Positions 46,181-55,873 of a DNA stretch of 64,000 bases are shown one piece after another. Every line of letters begins with the position of its first letter. Position 1 is the stretch's first letter. The stretch comes from Pseudomonas xantholysinigenes. Lineage in GTDB: Bacteria; Pseudomonadota; Gammaproteobacteria; Pseudomonadales; Pseudomonadaceae. The translations under genes and the position numbers were made by a program. Below the pieces are notes generated by a model, which was given only the letters and a program-made list of their open reading frames with translations, searched no databases and had not been told where the DNA came from. The stretch lies in the NCBI RefSeq assembly GCF_014268885.2, contig NZ_CP077095.1, positions 3,751,001-3,815,000 on the forward strand. The letters are read 5' to 3'.

Positions 46181-47956
46181 ATGAGCAAAATGAGAGCAAT
46201 CGATGCAGCCGTTCTGGTCATGCGCCGTGAAGGTGTAGATACCGCGTTCGGCATTCCAGGCGCCGCCATCAACCCGCTGTACTCGGCCCTGAAAAAAGTC
46301 GGTGGCATCGATCACGTCCTCGCTCGCCACGTCGAAGGTGCCTCGCACATGGCCGAGGGCTACACCCGCGCCAACCCGGGCAACATCGGCGTGTGCATCG
46401 GTACCTCCGGCCCTGCCGGCACCGACATGGTCACCGGCCTGTACAGTGCCTCGGCCGACTCTATCCCGATCCTCTGCATCACCGGCCAGGCCCCGCGCGC
46501 GCGCCTGCACAAGGAAGACTTCCAGGCTGTCGACATCACCAGCATCGTCAAGCCAGTCACCAAGTGGGCGACCACCGTCCTGGAGCCAGGCCAGGTGCCC
46601 TACGCCTTCCAGAAGGCCTTCTATGAAATGCGCACCGGCCGCCCAGGCCCGGTGCTGATCGACCTGCCGTTCGACGTGCAGATGGCCGAAATCGAATTCG
46701 ACATCGACGCCTACGAGCCGCTGCCGGTGCACAAGCCGTCCGCCACCCGGGTACAGGCCGAAAAAGCCCTGGCTCTGCTCAATGACGCCGAGCGCCCGCT
46801 GCTGGTGGCCGGTGGTGGCATCATCAACGCCGACGCCAGCGACAAGCTGGTCGAGTTCGCCGAACTGACCGGCGTGCCAGTGATCCCGACCCTGATGGGC
46901 TGGGGCACCATCCCGGACGATCACCAACTGATGGTCGGCATGGTCGGCCTGCAGACCTCGCACCGTTACGGCAACGCCACCCTGCTCAAGTCCGACCTGG
47001 TGTTCGGCATCGGCAACCGCTGGGCCAACCGCCACACCGGCTCCGTCGACGTTTACACCGAAGGTCGCAAGTTCGTTCACGTCGACATCGAACCGACCCA
47101 GATCGGTCGCGTGTTCACCCCTGACCTGGGTATCGTTTCCGATGCCGGCAAGGCACTGGATGCGTTCCTCGAAGTGGCCCGCGAGTGGAAAGCCGCAGGC
47201 AAGCTGAAGTGCCGCAAGGCCTGGCTGGCAGACTGCCAGGAGCGCAAGGCGACCCTGCAGCGCAAGACCCACTTCGACAACGTGCCGGTCAAGCCGCAGC
47301 GCGTGTACGAAGAGATGAACCAGGTGTTCGGCAAGGACACCACCTACGTCAGCACCATCGGCCTGTCGCAGATCGCCGGCGCGCAGTTCCTGCACGTGTA
47401 CAAGCCACGCCACTGGATCAACTGCGGCCAGGCCGGCCCGCTGGGCTGGACCATCCCTGCCGCCCTGGGCGTCGTAAAAGCCGATCCGCAACGCAAGGTG
47501 GTCGCGCTGTCCGGTGACTACGACTTCCAGTTCATGATCGAAGAGCTGGCGGTGGGCGCGCAGTTCAACCTGCCGTACGTCCACGTGCTGGTGAACAACG
47601 CCTACCTCGGCCTGATCCGCCAGGCCCAGCGTGGCTTCGACATGGATTACTGTGTACAACTGGCGTTCGAGAACATCAACTCCACCGACGCCGCCACCTA
47701 CGGTGTCGACCACGTCGCCGTGGTCGAAGGCCTGGGCTGCAAGGCCATCCGCGTGTTCGAACCGGCCGAGATCGCCCCTGCCCTGCTCAAGGCGCAGAAG
47801 ATGGCCGAAGAGTTCCGCGTGCCGGTGGTGGTCGAGGTGATCCTCGAGCGCGTCACCAACATTTCCATGGGCACCGAGATCAACGCGGTCAACGAGTTCG
47901 AAGACCTCGCCCTGGTCGGCAACGACGCGCCAACCGCCATCTCGCTGCTGGACTGA
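46181..47956 (+). CDS. gcl: Glyoxylate carboligase
   Basis: ThDP-dependent enzyme that joins two glyoxylates to tartronate semialdehyde and CO2, 591 residues. The N-terminal segment [17 protein letters not shown] shows the Gcl-specific valine in place of the usual catalytic glutamate of ThDP enzymes. [20 protein letters not shown] follows, and the C-terminal ThDP motif is [14 protein letters not shown] with [10 protein letters not shown]. It heads gcl-hyi-glxR-ttuD-pyk and takes the glyoxylate made by AllA (and from glycolate). Confidence 0.97.
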   Translation: MSKMRAIDAAVLVMRREGVDTAFGIPGAAINPLYSALKKVGGIDHVLARHVEGASHMAEGYTRANPGNIGVCIGTSGPAGTDMVTGLYSASADSIPILCITGQAPRARLHKEDFQAVDITSIVKPVTKWATTVLEPGQVPYAFQKAFYEMRTGRPGPVLIDLPFDVQMAEIEFDIDAYEPLPVHKPSATRVQAEKALALLNDAERPLLVAGGGIINADASDKLVEFAELTGVPVIPTLMGWGTIPDDHQLMVGMVGLQTSHRYGNATLLKSDLVFGIGNRWANRHTGSVDVYTEGRKFVHVDIEPTQIGRVFTPDLGIVSDAGKALDAFLEVAREWKAAGKLKCRKAWLADCQERKATLQRKTHFDNVPVKPQRVYEEMNQVFGKDTTYVSTIGLSQIAGAQFLHVYKPRHWINCGQAGPLGWTIPAALGVVKADPQRKVVALSGDYDFQFMIEELAVGAQFNLPYVHVLVNNAYLGLIRQAQRGFDMDYCVQLAFENINSTDAATYGVDHVAVVEGLGCKAIRVFEPAEIAPALLKAQKMAEEFRVPVVVEVILERVTNISMGTEINAVNEFEDLALVGNDAPTAISLLD

Positions 47957-47964
47957 TCGCCTGA

Positions 47965-47986
47965 CGCCCCCGGGAGCGCCCGGGGG
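47965..47986 (+). terminator. GC-rich hairpin between gcl and hyi
   Basis: GCCCCCGGG and CCCGGGGGC form a 9-bp stem with a 4-base loop, nine bases after the gcl stop, with no T-run. Probably an intra-operon attenuating or mRNA-stabilising structure. Confidence 0.5.
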
Positions 47987-48009
47987 CCTTCAACGCAAGG
48001 AGACAACCC

Positions 48010-48792
48010 ATGCCTCGCTTCGCTGCCAACCTGTCCATGCTGTTCACCGAACAGGACTTCCTGGCCCGCTTCAAGGCTGCCGCCGATGCCGGTTTCAGCG
48101 GTGTCGAATACCTCTTCCCGTACGATTTCAGCGCAGCCGAAATCAAGCAGCAACTTGACGCCCACGGCCTGACCCAGGTGCTGTTCAACCTGCCGGCCGG
48201 CGATTGGGCCAAAGGTGAGCGCGGTATCACCTGCCACCCAGACCGCGTCGAAGAATTCCGCGCCGGCGTCGACAAGGCCATCGAATACGCCAAGGTGCTG
48301 GGCAACACCCAGGTCAACGCCCTGGCCGGCATTCGCCCGCAAGGCCCGGACTGCGCCACCTTACGCAAGACCTTCGTGGAAAACCTGCGCTACGCCGCCG
48401 ACAAGCTCAAGGCCGCCGGTATCCGCCTGGTCATGGAAATGATCAACACCCGCGACATCCCAGGCTTCTACCTGAACACCACCCAGCAGGCCCTGGAAAT
48501 CCAGGCCGAAGTGGGCAGCGACAACCTGTTCCTGCAGTACGACATCTACCACATGCAGATCATGGAAGGTGACCTGGCCCGCACCCTGGAAACCAACCTC
48601 AAGCTGATCAACCACGTGCAGCTGGCCGACAACCCTGGCCGCCACGAACCGGGCACTGGCGAGATCAACTACCGCTTCCTGTTCGAGCACCTGGACCGCA
48701 TCGGCTACCAGGGCTGGGTGGGCGCGGAATACAAGCCCAAGACCACCACCGAAGCGGGCCTGGGCTGGCTCAAGACCCATAACGCGATCTGA
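48010..48792 (+). CDS. hyi: Hydroxypyruvate isomerase
   Basis: TIM-barrel isomerase that interconverts hydroxypyruvate and tartronate semialdehyde, 260 residues. Family blocks are MPRFAANLSMLFTE at the start, EMINTRDIPGFYLNTT and FLQYDIYHMQIMEGDL in the middle, and HVQLADNPGRHEPGTGEINY with catalytic acid and metal ligands. It starts after AAGGAG, 53 bases after gcl. Confidence 0.95.
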   Translation: MPRFAANLSMLFTEQDFLARFKAAADAGFSGVEYLFPYDFSAAEIKQQLDAHGLTQVLFNLPAGDWAKGERGITCHPDRVEEFRAGVDKAIEYAKVLGNTQVNALAGIRPQGPDCATLRKTFVENLRYAADKLKAAGIRLVMEMINTRDIPGFYLNTTQQALEIQAEVGSDNLFLQYDIYHMQIMEGDLARTLETNLKLINHVQLADNPGRHEPGTGEINYRFLFEHLDRIGYQGWVGAEYKPKTTTEAGLGWLKTHNAI

Positions 48793-48807
48793 CGGGCAAT
48801 CCGGAAC

Positions 48808-48899
48808 CCTGTGGGAGCGGGCTTGCCCGCGAACACCGGCAAAGCCGGTGCCATCCACCGAGTTGTCTGCTTCGCGGGCAAGCCCGCTCCCACAGGGGG
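48808..48899. repeat. REP doublet (GTGGGAGCGGGC family) between hyi and glxR
   Basis: Two inverted REP units (core TGGGAGCGGGCTTGCCCGCG) around a small ACCGGCAAAGCCGGT hairpin. It lies inside the gcl operon. Confidence 0.8.
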
Positions 48900-48944
48900 C
48901 CAAAGCTTGCTTGAGATATCACAAATACAAAGAGGTAATTTCTC

Positions 48945-49835
48945 ATGGCTAAAATCGGTTTCCTCGGCACCGGCATCATGGGCAAGCCCATGGCCCAGAA
49001 CCTGCAAAAGGCAGGTCACAGCATCTTCGTTTCCACCCACCACGACGCCGCCCCGGCCGACCTGATCGCCGCCGGCGCCGTGGCCCTGGCCAACCCGAAA
49101 GAGGTTGCCCAGGAAGCCGAATTCATCATCGTCATGGTGCCCGACACCCCGCAGGTCGAGAGCGTGCTGTTCGGTGAGAACGGCGTTGCCGAAGGCGTCG
49201 GCCCGAGCAAGGTGGTGATCGACATGAGCTCGATCTCGCCCACCGCCACCAAGGCCTTCGCCGAGAAGATCAAGGCCACCGGCGCCGCCTACCTGGACGC
49301 CCCGGTGTCCGGCGGCGAAGTCGGTGCCAAGGCCGCCACCCTGAGCATCATGGTCGGCGGCTGCCCGAAAGCCTTCGAGCGCGCCCTGCCGCTGTTCGAA
49401 GCCATGGGCAAGAACATCACCCGCGTCGGTGGCAATGGCGACGGCCAGACCGCCAAGGTCGCCAACCAGATCATCGTCGCCCTGAACATCCAGGCCGTCG
49501 GCGAAGCCCTGCTGTTCGCCGCCAAGAACGGCGCGGACCCAGCCAAGGTGCGCGAAGCGCTGATGGGCGGCTTCGCCTCGTCGAAGATCCTCGAAGTGCA
49601 CGCCGAGCGCATGATCAAGGGCACCTTCGACCCAGGCTTCCGCATCAACCTGCACCAGAAGGACCTGAACCTGGCCCTGCAGGGCGCCAAGGAGCTGGGC
49701 ATCAACCTGCCCAACACCTCCAACGCCCAGCAAGTGTTCAGCACTTGCGTGGCGCTGGGCGGCGGCAACTGGGACCACTCGGCGCTGATCAAGGGCCTGG
49801 AGCACATGGCCAACTTCTCGATCCGCGACGAATAA
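48945..49835 (+). CDS. glxR: Tartronate semialdehyde reductase (2-hydroxy-3-oxopropionate reductase)
   Basis: NAD(P)-dependent beta-hydroxyacid dehydrogenase that reduces tartronate semialdehyde to D-glycerate, 296 residues. The Rossmann start is IGFLGTGIMGKPMAQNL, the substrate motif DAPVSGGEVGA follows, the catalytic lysine is in AKVANQIIVALNIQAVGEAL, and KDLNLALQGAKELG is near the end. It precedes the glycerate kinase. Confidence 0.95.
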   Translation: MAKIGFLGTGIMGKPMAQNLQKAGHSIFVSTHHDAAPADLIAAGAVALANPKEVAQEAEFIIVMVPDTPQVESVLFGENGVAEGVGPSKVVIDMSSISPTATKAFAEKIKATGAAYLDAPVSGGEVGAKAATLSIMVGGCPKAFERALPLFEAMGKNITRVGGNGDGQTAKVANQIIVALNIQAVGEALLFAAKNGADPAKVREALMGGFASSKILEVHAERMIKGTFDPGFRINLHQKDLNLALQGAKELGINLPNTSNAQQVFSTCVALGGGNWDHSALIKGLEHMANFSIRDE

Positions 49836-49837
49836 AC

Positions 49838-49926
49838 CAGCTTCAAGCGGCAAGCTTCAAGCGGCAAGCAACATCAAGAGCAGATCTGCTTTTACTTGTA
49901 GCTTGTCGCTTGAAGCTTGCAGCTCC
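49838..49926. repeat. Palindromic AAGCTTGCAGCTTG-type repeat, copy 3
   Basis: Third copy of the long palindromic repeat seen at 6.0 and 37.6 kb, starting right after the glxR stop and lying between glxR and ttuD. Confidence 0.7.
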
Positions 49927-50014
49927 GAAGGGGCGCCCCTGGTTCGGCCTGCACGGAGGCAGTTCCAGGGGCGTTTTCGATTCTGCAGAACAACAAGAAT
50001 TTTGGGAGCCTGCC

Positions 50015-51289
50015 ATGTCGGTCGATCCACAAGAACTCCTGCGCGAGCTGTTCGACACAGCCATCGCCGCCGCCCACCCCCGTCAGGTCCTCGAACCCTA
50101 CCTGCCCGCCGACCGCAGCGGCCGGGTCATCGTCATCGGTGCCGGCAAGGCCGCCGCGGCCATGGCCGAAGTGGTCGAGAAAAGCTGGCAGGGCGAAGTC
50201 TCCGGCCTGGTGGTCACCCGCTACGGCCATGGCGCCAGCTGCCAGAAAATCGAGGTGGTCGAAGCCGCCCACCCGGTCCCCGATGCCGCCGGCCTGGCCG
50301 TGGCCAAGCGCGTGCTCGAGCTGGTCAGCAACCTGAGCGAAGCCGACCGCGTCATCTTCCTGCTGTCCGGTGGCGGTTCGGCCCTGCTGGCGCTGCCCGC
50401 CGAAGGCCTGACCCTGGCCGACAAGCAGCAGATCAACAAGGCCCTGCTGAAATCCGGCGCCACCATCGGCGAGATGAACTGCGTGCGCAAGCACCTCTCG
50501 GCGATCAAGGGTGGCCGCCTGGCCAAGGCCTGCTGGCCGGCCACGGTCTACACCTATGCCATCTCCGACGTGCCCGGCGACCTCGCCACGGTCATCGCCT
50601 CCGGCCCCACCGTGGCCGACCCGAGCACCTCGGCCGAGGCCCTGGCGATCATCAAGCGCTACAACATCGACGCGCCCAAGGCCGTTATCGACTGGCTCAA
50701 CAACCCCGCCTCCGAGACCGTCAAGGCCGATGACCCGGCGCTGGCGCGCAGCCACTTCCAGCTGATCGCCAAACCCCAGCAGTCGCTGGAGGCCGCCGCG
50801 GTGAAAGCCCGCCAGGCCGGCTTCAGCCCGCTGATCCTCGGCGACCTGGAAGGCGAGTCGCGCGAAGTAGCCAAGGTGCATGCCGGTATCGCCCGGCAGA
50901 TCGTCCTGCACGGCCAGCCGCTGAAGGCGCCCTGCGTGATCCTCTCCGGTGGCGAGACCACCGTCACCGTGCGCGGCAACGGGCGCGGCGGGCGCAACGC
51001 CGAGTTCCTGCTCAGCCTCACCGAAAGCCTCAAGGGCCTGCCGGGCGTGTATGCCCTGGCCGGCGACACCGATGGCATCGATGGCTCGGAAGACAACGCC
51101 GGCGCCTTCATGACCCCGGATAGCTACGCCCGCGCCGCAGCCCTGGGCCTGTCGGCCAGCGACGAACTGGACAACAACAACGGCTACGGCTATTTCGCCG
51201 CGCTTGATGCGCTGATCGTCACCGAGCCGACCCGCACCAACGTCAACGACTTCCGCGCCATCCTGATCCTCGAGACCCCGCAATCATGA
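50015..51289 (+). CDS. ttuD: Glycerate 2-kinase (TtuD/GckA, MOFRL family)
   Basis: Phosphorylates D-glycerate to 2-phosphoglycerate, 424 residues. The ATG at 50015 (MSVDPQELLRELFDTAIAAA) follows GGGAG and gives the family N-terminus; the longer open frame upstream runs through a repeat and is rejected. VIVIGAGKAAAAMA, FLLSGGGSALLALP and SDVPGDLATVIASGPT mark the DUF4147 domain, and GRGGRNAEFLLSL with DTDGIDGSEDNAGAF the C-terminal MOFRL domain. Its stop overlaps the pyk start by four bases. Confidence 0.95.
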   Translation: MSVDPQELLRELFDTAIAAAHPRQVLEPYLPADRSGRVIVIGAGKAAAAMAEVVEKSWQGEVSGLVVTRYGHGASCQKIEVVEAAHPVPDAAGLAVAKRVLELVSNLSEADRVIFLLSGGGSALLALPAEGLTLADKQQINKALLKSGATIGEMNCVRKHLSAIKGGRLAKACWPATVYTYAISDVPGDLATVIASGPTVADPSTSAEALAIIKRYNIDAPKAVIDWLNNPASETVKADDPALARSHFQLIAKPQQSLEAAAVKARQAGFSPLILGDLEGESREVAKVHAGIARQIVLHGQPLKAPCVILSGGETTVTVRGNGRGGRNAEFLLSLTESLKGLPGVYALAGDTDGIDGSEDNAGAFMTPDSYARAAALGLSASDELDNNNGYGYFAALDALIVTEPTRTNVNDFRAILILETPQS

Positions 51290-52701
51290 CGCCTGATAAA
51301 AAAGTCAAAATCCTCGCCACCCTCGGGCCTGCGATCAATGGCATCGATGACATTCGCCAGCTGGTCGAGGCCGGAGTGAACATCTTCCGCCTCAACTTCA
51401 GCCACGGCGAACATGCCGACCACGCCCTGCGCTACCAGTGGATCCGCGAAGTCGAGCAGCAGCTCAACTACCCACTGGGCATCCTCATGGACCTGCAAGG
51501 GCCGAAGCTGCGCGTGGGCCGTTTCGCCGACGGCAAGGTCCAGTTGCAACGCGGCCAGGCCCTGCGCCTGGACCTGGACAAGACCCCGGGCGACAGCCGC
51601 CGGGTCAACCTGCCGCACCCGGAGATCATCGCCGCGCTGGAGCCGGGCATGGACCTGCTGCTCGATGACGGCAAGCTGCGCCTGCGGGTCACCGCCAAGC
51701 ACAGCGACGCCATCGACACCGAAGTGCTCAACGGTGGCGAGCTGTCCGACCGCAAGGGCGTCAACGTACCGCAAGCGGTGCTGGACCTCTCCCCGCTTAC
51801 CGAGAAGGACCGCCGCGACCTGGCCTTCGGCCTGGAACTGGGGGTCGACTGGGTGGCGCTGTCGTTCGTGCAGCGCCCCGAAGACATCACCGAGGCGCGC
51901 CAGTTGATCGGTGAACGCGCCTACCTGATGGCCAAGATCGAGAAGCCTTCGGCGGTCGAGCAGCTGCAGGCCATCGCCGAGCTGTCCGACGCGATCATGG
52001 TCGCCCGTGGCGACCTGGGCGTGGAAGTGCCGGCCGAAAGCGTGCCGCAGATCCAGAAACGCATCATCGGCACCTGCCGTCAGCTGGGCAAGCCGGTGGT
52101 GGTGGCCACCCAGATGCTCGAGTCGATGCGCTTCTCCCCGGCGCCGACCCGCGCCGAGGTCACCGACGTGGCCAACGCCGTGGCCGAAGGCGCCGATGCG
52201 GTGATGCTGTCGGCCGAGACCGCCTCGGGCGACTACCCGCTGGAAGCGGTGCAGATGATGAGCAAGATCATCCGCCAGGTGGAGAACGGCCCGGACTACC
52301 AGGCCCAGCTCGACGTCGGCCGGCCCAAGGCCGAGGCCACCGTGTCCGACGCCATCAGCTGCGCGATCCGTCGCATCAGCGGCATCCTGCCGGTAGCGGT
52401 GCTGGTCAACTACAGCGAGTCGGGGGCCTCGACCCTGCGCGCCGCCCGCGAGCGGCCACGGGCGCCGATCCTCAACCTGACGCCGAACCTCAACACCGCG
52501 CGGCGGCTGAGCGTGACCTGGGGCGTGCACTCGGTGGTCAACGATCGCCTGCGCCAGGTCGACGAGGTGGTCTCCACCGCACTGGAGATCGCCCAGGCGC
52601 AAGGCATGGCCAGCCGAGGCGACACGCTGCTGATCACCGCCGGTGTGCCTTTCGGCAAGCCGGGTTCGACTAACACCTTGCGGATCGAGACCTTGGTTTG
52701 A
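51286..52701 (+). CDS. pyk: Pyruvate kinase
   Basis: Converts phosphoenolpyruvate and ADP to pyruvate and ATP, 471 residues. The family blocks KILATLGPA, FRLNFSHGEHADH, LMAKIEKPSAVEQLQ with the catalytic lysine, and ANAVAEGADAVMLSAETASG are present. Translated with an ATGA overlap after ttuD, so this copy is dedicated to the glyoxylate-glycerate route; enolase elsewhere must link 2-phosphoglycerate to it. Pseudomonads usually hold a second pyruvate kinase gene. Confidence 0.95.
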   Translation: MTPDKKVKILATLGPAINGIDDIRQLVEAGVNIFRLNFSHGEHADHALRYQWIREVEQQLNYPLGILMDLQGPKLRVGRFADGKVQLQRGQALRLDLDKTPGDSRRVNLPHPEIIAALEPGMDLLLDDGKLRLRVTAKHSDAIDTEVLNGGELSDRKGVNVPQAVLDLSPLTEKDRRDLAFGLELGVDWVALSFVQRPEDITEARQLIGERAYLMAKIEKPSAVEQLQAIAELSDAIMVARGDLGVEVPAESVPQIQKRIIGTCRQLGKPVVVATQMLESMRFSPAPTRAEVTDVANAVAEGADAVMLSAETASGDYPLEAVQMMSKIIRQVENGPDYQAQLDVGRPKAEATVSDAISCAIRRISGILPVAVLVNYSESGASTLRAARERPRAPILNLTPNLNTARRLSVTWGVHSVVNDRLRQVDEVVSTALEIAQAQGMASRGDTLLITAGVPFGKPGSTNTLRIETLV

Positions 52702-52710
52702 GATCGCCGG

Positions 52711-52815
52711 GGGCGCTCTGCGCCCCTTTCGCGGCACAAGGCCGCTCCTACAGAGATCGCACCCAGGCATGAATACACGATCCCTGTAGGAGCGGCCTTG
52801 TGTCGCGATTGGAGG
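52711..52815. repeat. REP doublet (GTAGGAGCGGCC family)
   Basis: Inverted pair of REP units of the 27.6 kb type, between pyk and the urea transporter gene. Confidence 0.8.
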
Positions 52816-52908
52816 GCGCAGCCCTCCCCGTACACCGATGTGACAGAACTGCGGAAAACCAAAGCCCAAAGAGGCCCACCGCTCCCCCACCCACCTCACC
52901 GACTGCCC

Positions 52909-53784
52909 ATGTACACCAAGAACTTCATCAACCCGTGCCCCGACTGGGCCACGGCCTTGCTCAACGGCTTCAGCCAGGTGCTGCTGCTGCGCAACCCGCT
53001 GTGCGGCCTGTGCTGCCTGCTGGCCATCCTGCTGACCGCGCCGAACCTGGTCGGCGGCGCCCTGCTCGGCGCCCTGGCCGGCCTGCTCACCGCCCAGCGC
53101 CGCGGTTATGAGCGCGCCGACCGCCAGGCCGGGCTGTACTGCTACAACGGCGTGCTGATCGGCATCCTGATCAGCGCCGTGCTGCCCTGGTCAGCGATCC
53201 TGCCGCCGCTGATCATCGCCGCCGGCGGCCTGTCGAGCATGCTCACCCACCAGTGGCGCAAGCGCGGCGGCAAGCTGTTGATCGCCTACACCGCCCCCTT
53301 CGTACTACTGGGCTGGGCCACCCTGCTGCTGGTCGAGCCCTCGGCCAACGGCCTCGTCGACGCAGACCCGGTATACGCCCTGCTGCGTGGCGTCGGGCAG
53401 GTCTTCCTGCTCGACAAACCCATGGCCGGCCTGCTGATCGTCATCGGCATGTACTTCGCCAACCCCTATGCCGCCACCTGGGCGGTGATCGGCTCGGCCA
53501 TCGGCGGTGGCGTCGCCCTGCTCGCCGGGGACGCCCAAGGGGCCTGGCTGGGGCTCTATGGTTTCAATGCGGCACTGGCCGCGCTGGCCTTCAGCCGCCA
53601 GGGCGAAAAACCCTGGGTGAGCTTGCTCGCCATCGCCTGCGCGCTGATGCTGACGCCGCTGTTCAACCTGCTGCCGATCGCCGGGCTGACCGCGCCGTTC
53701 GTGGTCGCCTGCTGGCTGATGCACCTGGGCGGCCACCTGGCCCAGTTCAACCAGCGCCGCAACGCACCTCGCTTGCACAGCTGA
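52909..53784 (+). CDS. Urea transporter (UT family)
   Basis: A 291-residue inner-membrane channel with about ten helices in two homologous halves. Each half has the UT-type motif: FSQVLLLRNPLCGLCCLLA near the start and VGQVFLLDKPMAGLLIVIGM in the second half, with YNGVLIG and YGFNAALAALA as the paired pore motifs. The ATG at 52909 is chosen as the first with family similarity. AllA releases urea, so this may export or import it; no urease is in the window. Confidence 0.9.
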   Translation: MYTKNFINPCPDWATALLNGFSQVLLLRNPLCGLCCLLAILLTAPNLVGGALLGALAGLLTAQRRGYERADRQAGLYCYNGVLIGILISAVLPWSAILPPLIIAAGGLSSMLTHQWRKRGGKLLIAYTAPFVLLGWATLLLVEPSANGLVDADPVYALLRGVGQVFLLDKPMAGLLIVIGMYFANPYAATWAVIGSAIGGGVALLAGDAQGAWLGLYGFNAALAALAFSRQGEKPWVSLLAIACALMLTPLFNLLPIAGLTAPFVVACWLMHLGGHLAQFNQRRNAPRLHS

Positions 53785-53829
53785 AACCCAACCCCTAGGC
53801 TCTGCCCATTCGCACAATGGAACGAGCCC

Positions 53830-54651
53830 ATGGACAACCCTGCGAGCCTGCGCGAGCGGCTCTATGTCATCGTCTTCCAGACCGACACCACGGCCGGAAG
53901 ACGCTTCGACAAGATTCTCCTGCTGATCATCCTGGCCAGCCTGGTCACGGTGATCCTCGACAGCATCGATGATGTCCACCAGAACTACGCCGGGCTGCTG
54001 GCCGGCATCGAGTGGGGCTTCACCGCGATCTTCCTCGCCGAGTACCTCACCCGCCTGTACTGCTCGCCCAAGCCGTTGCGCTACGCCTTCAGTTTCTACG
54101 GGCTGGTCGACCTGCTGGCGATCGTGCCGGGGATCATCGCCCTGTACTACAGCGACGCCCAGTACCTGCTGATCATCCGCGTGGTGCGCATGCTGCGGAT
54201 CTTCCGCGTGCTCAAGCTCAGCCCCTACCTCAAGCAGGCCCACTACCTGCTGGCGGCGCTGCAGGGCAGCAAGCAGAAGATCATCGTGTTCCTGGTCAGC
54301 GTGTCGACCCTGGTCACCGTGTTCGGCACCCTGATGTATGTGATCGAAGGCCCCGAGCATGGCTTTACCAGCATCCCCAAGGGCATCTACTGGGCCATCG
54401 TCACCCTCACCACCGTGGGCTTCGGCGACATCGTGCCGAAGACGCCGCTGGGGCAGGTGCTGTCGTCGCTGGTGATGATCACCGGTTACTCGATCATCGC
54501 CGTGCCCACCGGCATCTTCACCGCCGAACTGGCCAATGCCCTGCGCGGCGAGCAGTTGCAGCACGATTGCCCGACCTGCGCCAAGAAGCACCACGAGCAT
54601 GGCGCGGCGTTCTGTTCGCGCTGTGGCAATGCGTTGTTTCCCAAGCAATGA
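53830..54651 (+). CDS. Voltage-gated potassium channel-like protein with C-terminal zinc ribbon
   Basis: A 273-residue ion channel with six helices. S4 is arginine-rich (IIRVVRMLRIFRVLKL), the pore helix leads to the selectivity filter TTVGFGDIVP, and the last helix ends in ELANALRGEQ. After the pore comes a short cytoplasmic tail with four cysteines, CPTC and CSRC, that looks like a zinc ribbon. The channel type is clear; the role of the zinc ribbon is unknown. Monocistronic, flanked downstream by a REP doublet. Confidence 0.9.
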   Translation: MDNPASLRERLYVIVFQTDTTAGRRFDKILLLIILASLVTVILDSIDDVHQNYAGLLAGIEWGFTAIFLAEYLTRLYCSPKPLRYAFSFYGLVDLLAIVPGIIALYYSDAQYLLIIRVVRMLRIFRVLKLSPYLKQAHYLLAALQGSKQKIIVFLVSVSTLVTVFGTLMYVIEGPEHGFTSIPKGIYWAIVTLTTVGFGDIVPKTPLGQVLSSLVMITGYSIIAVPTGIFTAELANALRGEQLQHDCPTCAKKHHEHGAAFCSRCGNALFPKQ

Positions 54652-54662
54652 GGTTACCTGTG

Positions 54663-54750
54663 CCGGCCTCTTCGCGGGTAAACCCGCTCCCACAGGTACG
54701 GCGCTGCCATTGAGACCTGTGGGAGCGGGTTTACCCGCGAACAGGCCGGC
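54663..54750. repeat. REPIN upstream of the sulfate-binding protein gene
   Basis: Inverted REP pair with a spacer reading GTACGGCGCTGCCATTGAGA. The copy at 55874-55960 is the reverse complement of this one, spacer included. Confidence 0.85.
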
Positions 54751-54861
54751 ACTGACAACGACATAACCAAAGTCCTTTTTGTTCTTTAACCCACGCAAAG
54801 CCACCCGCTATAGTCGCTGGCATATCGCCAACCCTTTGAACCAGAACAAGGAATGCCCCCA

Positions 54862-55860
54862 GTGAAAAAACTCTTCAGCGCCTCGCTGCTGGCCGCGGGC
54901 CTGGCCCTGGGCAACCTCGCCCAGGCTGCCCCGACCCTGCTCAACGTCTCCTATGACGTGATGCGCGACTTCTACAAGGACTACAACCCGGCGTTCCAGA
55001 AGCACTGGGAGAAAGAACACAACGAGAAGGTCAACCTGCAGATGTCCTTCGGCGGCTCGAGCAAGCAAGCCCGCGCGGTAATCGATGGCCTGCCGGCCGA
55101 CGTCATCACCATGAACATGGCCACCGACATCAATGCCCTGGTCGACAACGGCAAGCTGGTGCCGGACAACTGGGTCACGCGCCTGCCAAACAACAGCGCG
55201 CCGTTCACCTCGGCCACCGTGTTCATCGTGCGCAAGGGCAACCCCAAGGCGCTGAAAGACTGGCCGGATCTGCTCAAGGATGGCGTGCAGGTGATCGTGC
55301 CCAACCCCAAGACCTCGGGCAACGGCCGCTACACCTACCTCTCGGCCTGGGGCTACGTGCTCAAGCAGGGCGGTGACGAAAGCAAGGCCCGCGACTTCGT
55401 CGGCAAGCTGTTCAAGCAGGCGCCGGTGCTCGATACCGGCGGCCGCGCCGCCACCACCACCTTCATGACCAACCAGATCGGCGACGTGCTGGTGACCTTC
55501 GAGAACGAAGCCGAGATGATCGCCCGCGAGTTCGGCCGCGACCAGTTCGAGGTGGTCTATCCGAGCGTGTCGGCCGAGGCCGAGCCGCCGGTGAGCGTGG
55601 TCGACAAGGTGGTGGCCAAGAAAGGCACCCAAGCCGTGGCCGAGGAATACCTGAAGTACCTGTGGTCGCCGGAAGCCCAGGAGATCGCCGCCAACAACTA
55701 CCTGCGCCCGCGTGACCCCAAGGTGCTGGCCAAGTACACCGACCGCTTCCCGAAAGTCGACTTCCTGTCGGTGGAGAGGACCTTCGGTGACTGGCGCACC
55801 GTGCAGAAGACCCACTTCAACGACGGCGGCGTGTTCGACCAGATCTACACCAACCAGTAA
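54862..55860 (+). CDS. Periplasmic sulfate-binding protein
   Basis: Periplasmic sulfate or thiosulfate-binding protein of an ABC importer, 332 residues. The GTG at 54862 is preferred because AAGGA lies nine bases before it; an ATG three codons earlier abuts that site. The signal peptide ends near LGNLAQA. Mature features are LLNVSYDVMRDFYKDYN, FGGSSKQARAVIDGL and DKVVAKKGTQAVAEEYLKYL, typical of Sbp/CysP. No permease or ATPase genes are adjacent, so it must use a transporter encoded elsewhere. It is bracketed by inverted copies of one REPIN. Confidence 0.93.
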   Translation: MKKLFSASLLAAGLALGNLAQAAPTLLNVSYDVMRDFYKDYNPAFQKHWEKEHNEKVNLQMSFGGSSKQARAVIDGLPADVITMNMATDINALVDNGKLVPDNWVTRLPNNSAPFTSATVFIVRKGNPKALKDWPDLLKDGVQVIVPNPKTSGNGRYTYLSAWGYVLKQGGDESKARDFVGKLFKQAPVLDTGGRAATTTFMTNQIGDVLVTFENEAEMIAREFGRDQFEVVYPSVSAEAEPPVSVVDKVVAKKGTQAVAEEYLKYLWSPEAQEIAANNYLRPRDPKVLAKYTDRFPKVDFLSVERTFGDWRTVQKTHFNDGGVFDQIYTNQ

Positions 55861-55873
55861 TCAGTTGCTGGTT

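Noticed and set aside
47648..47662. TGTGTACAAC, similar to the purine operator
   Set aside because: Lies inside gcl, matches only partly and is probably coincidence.
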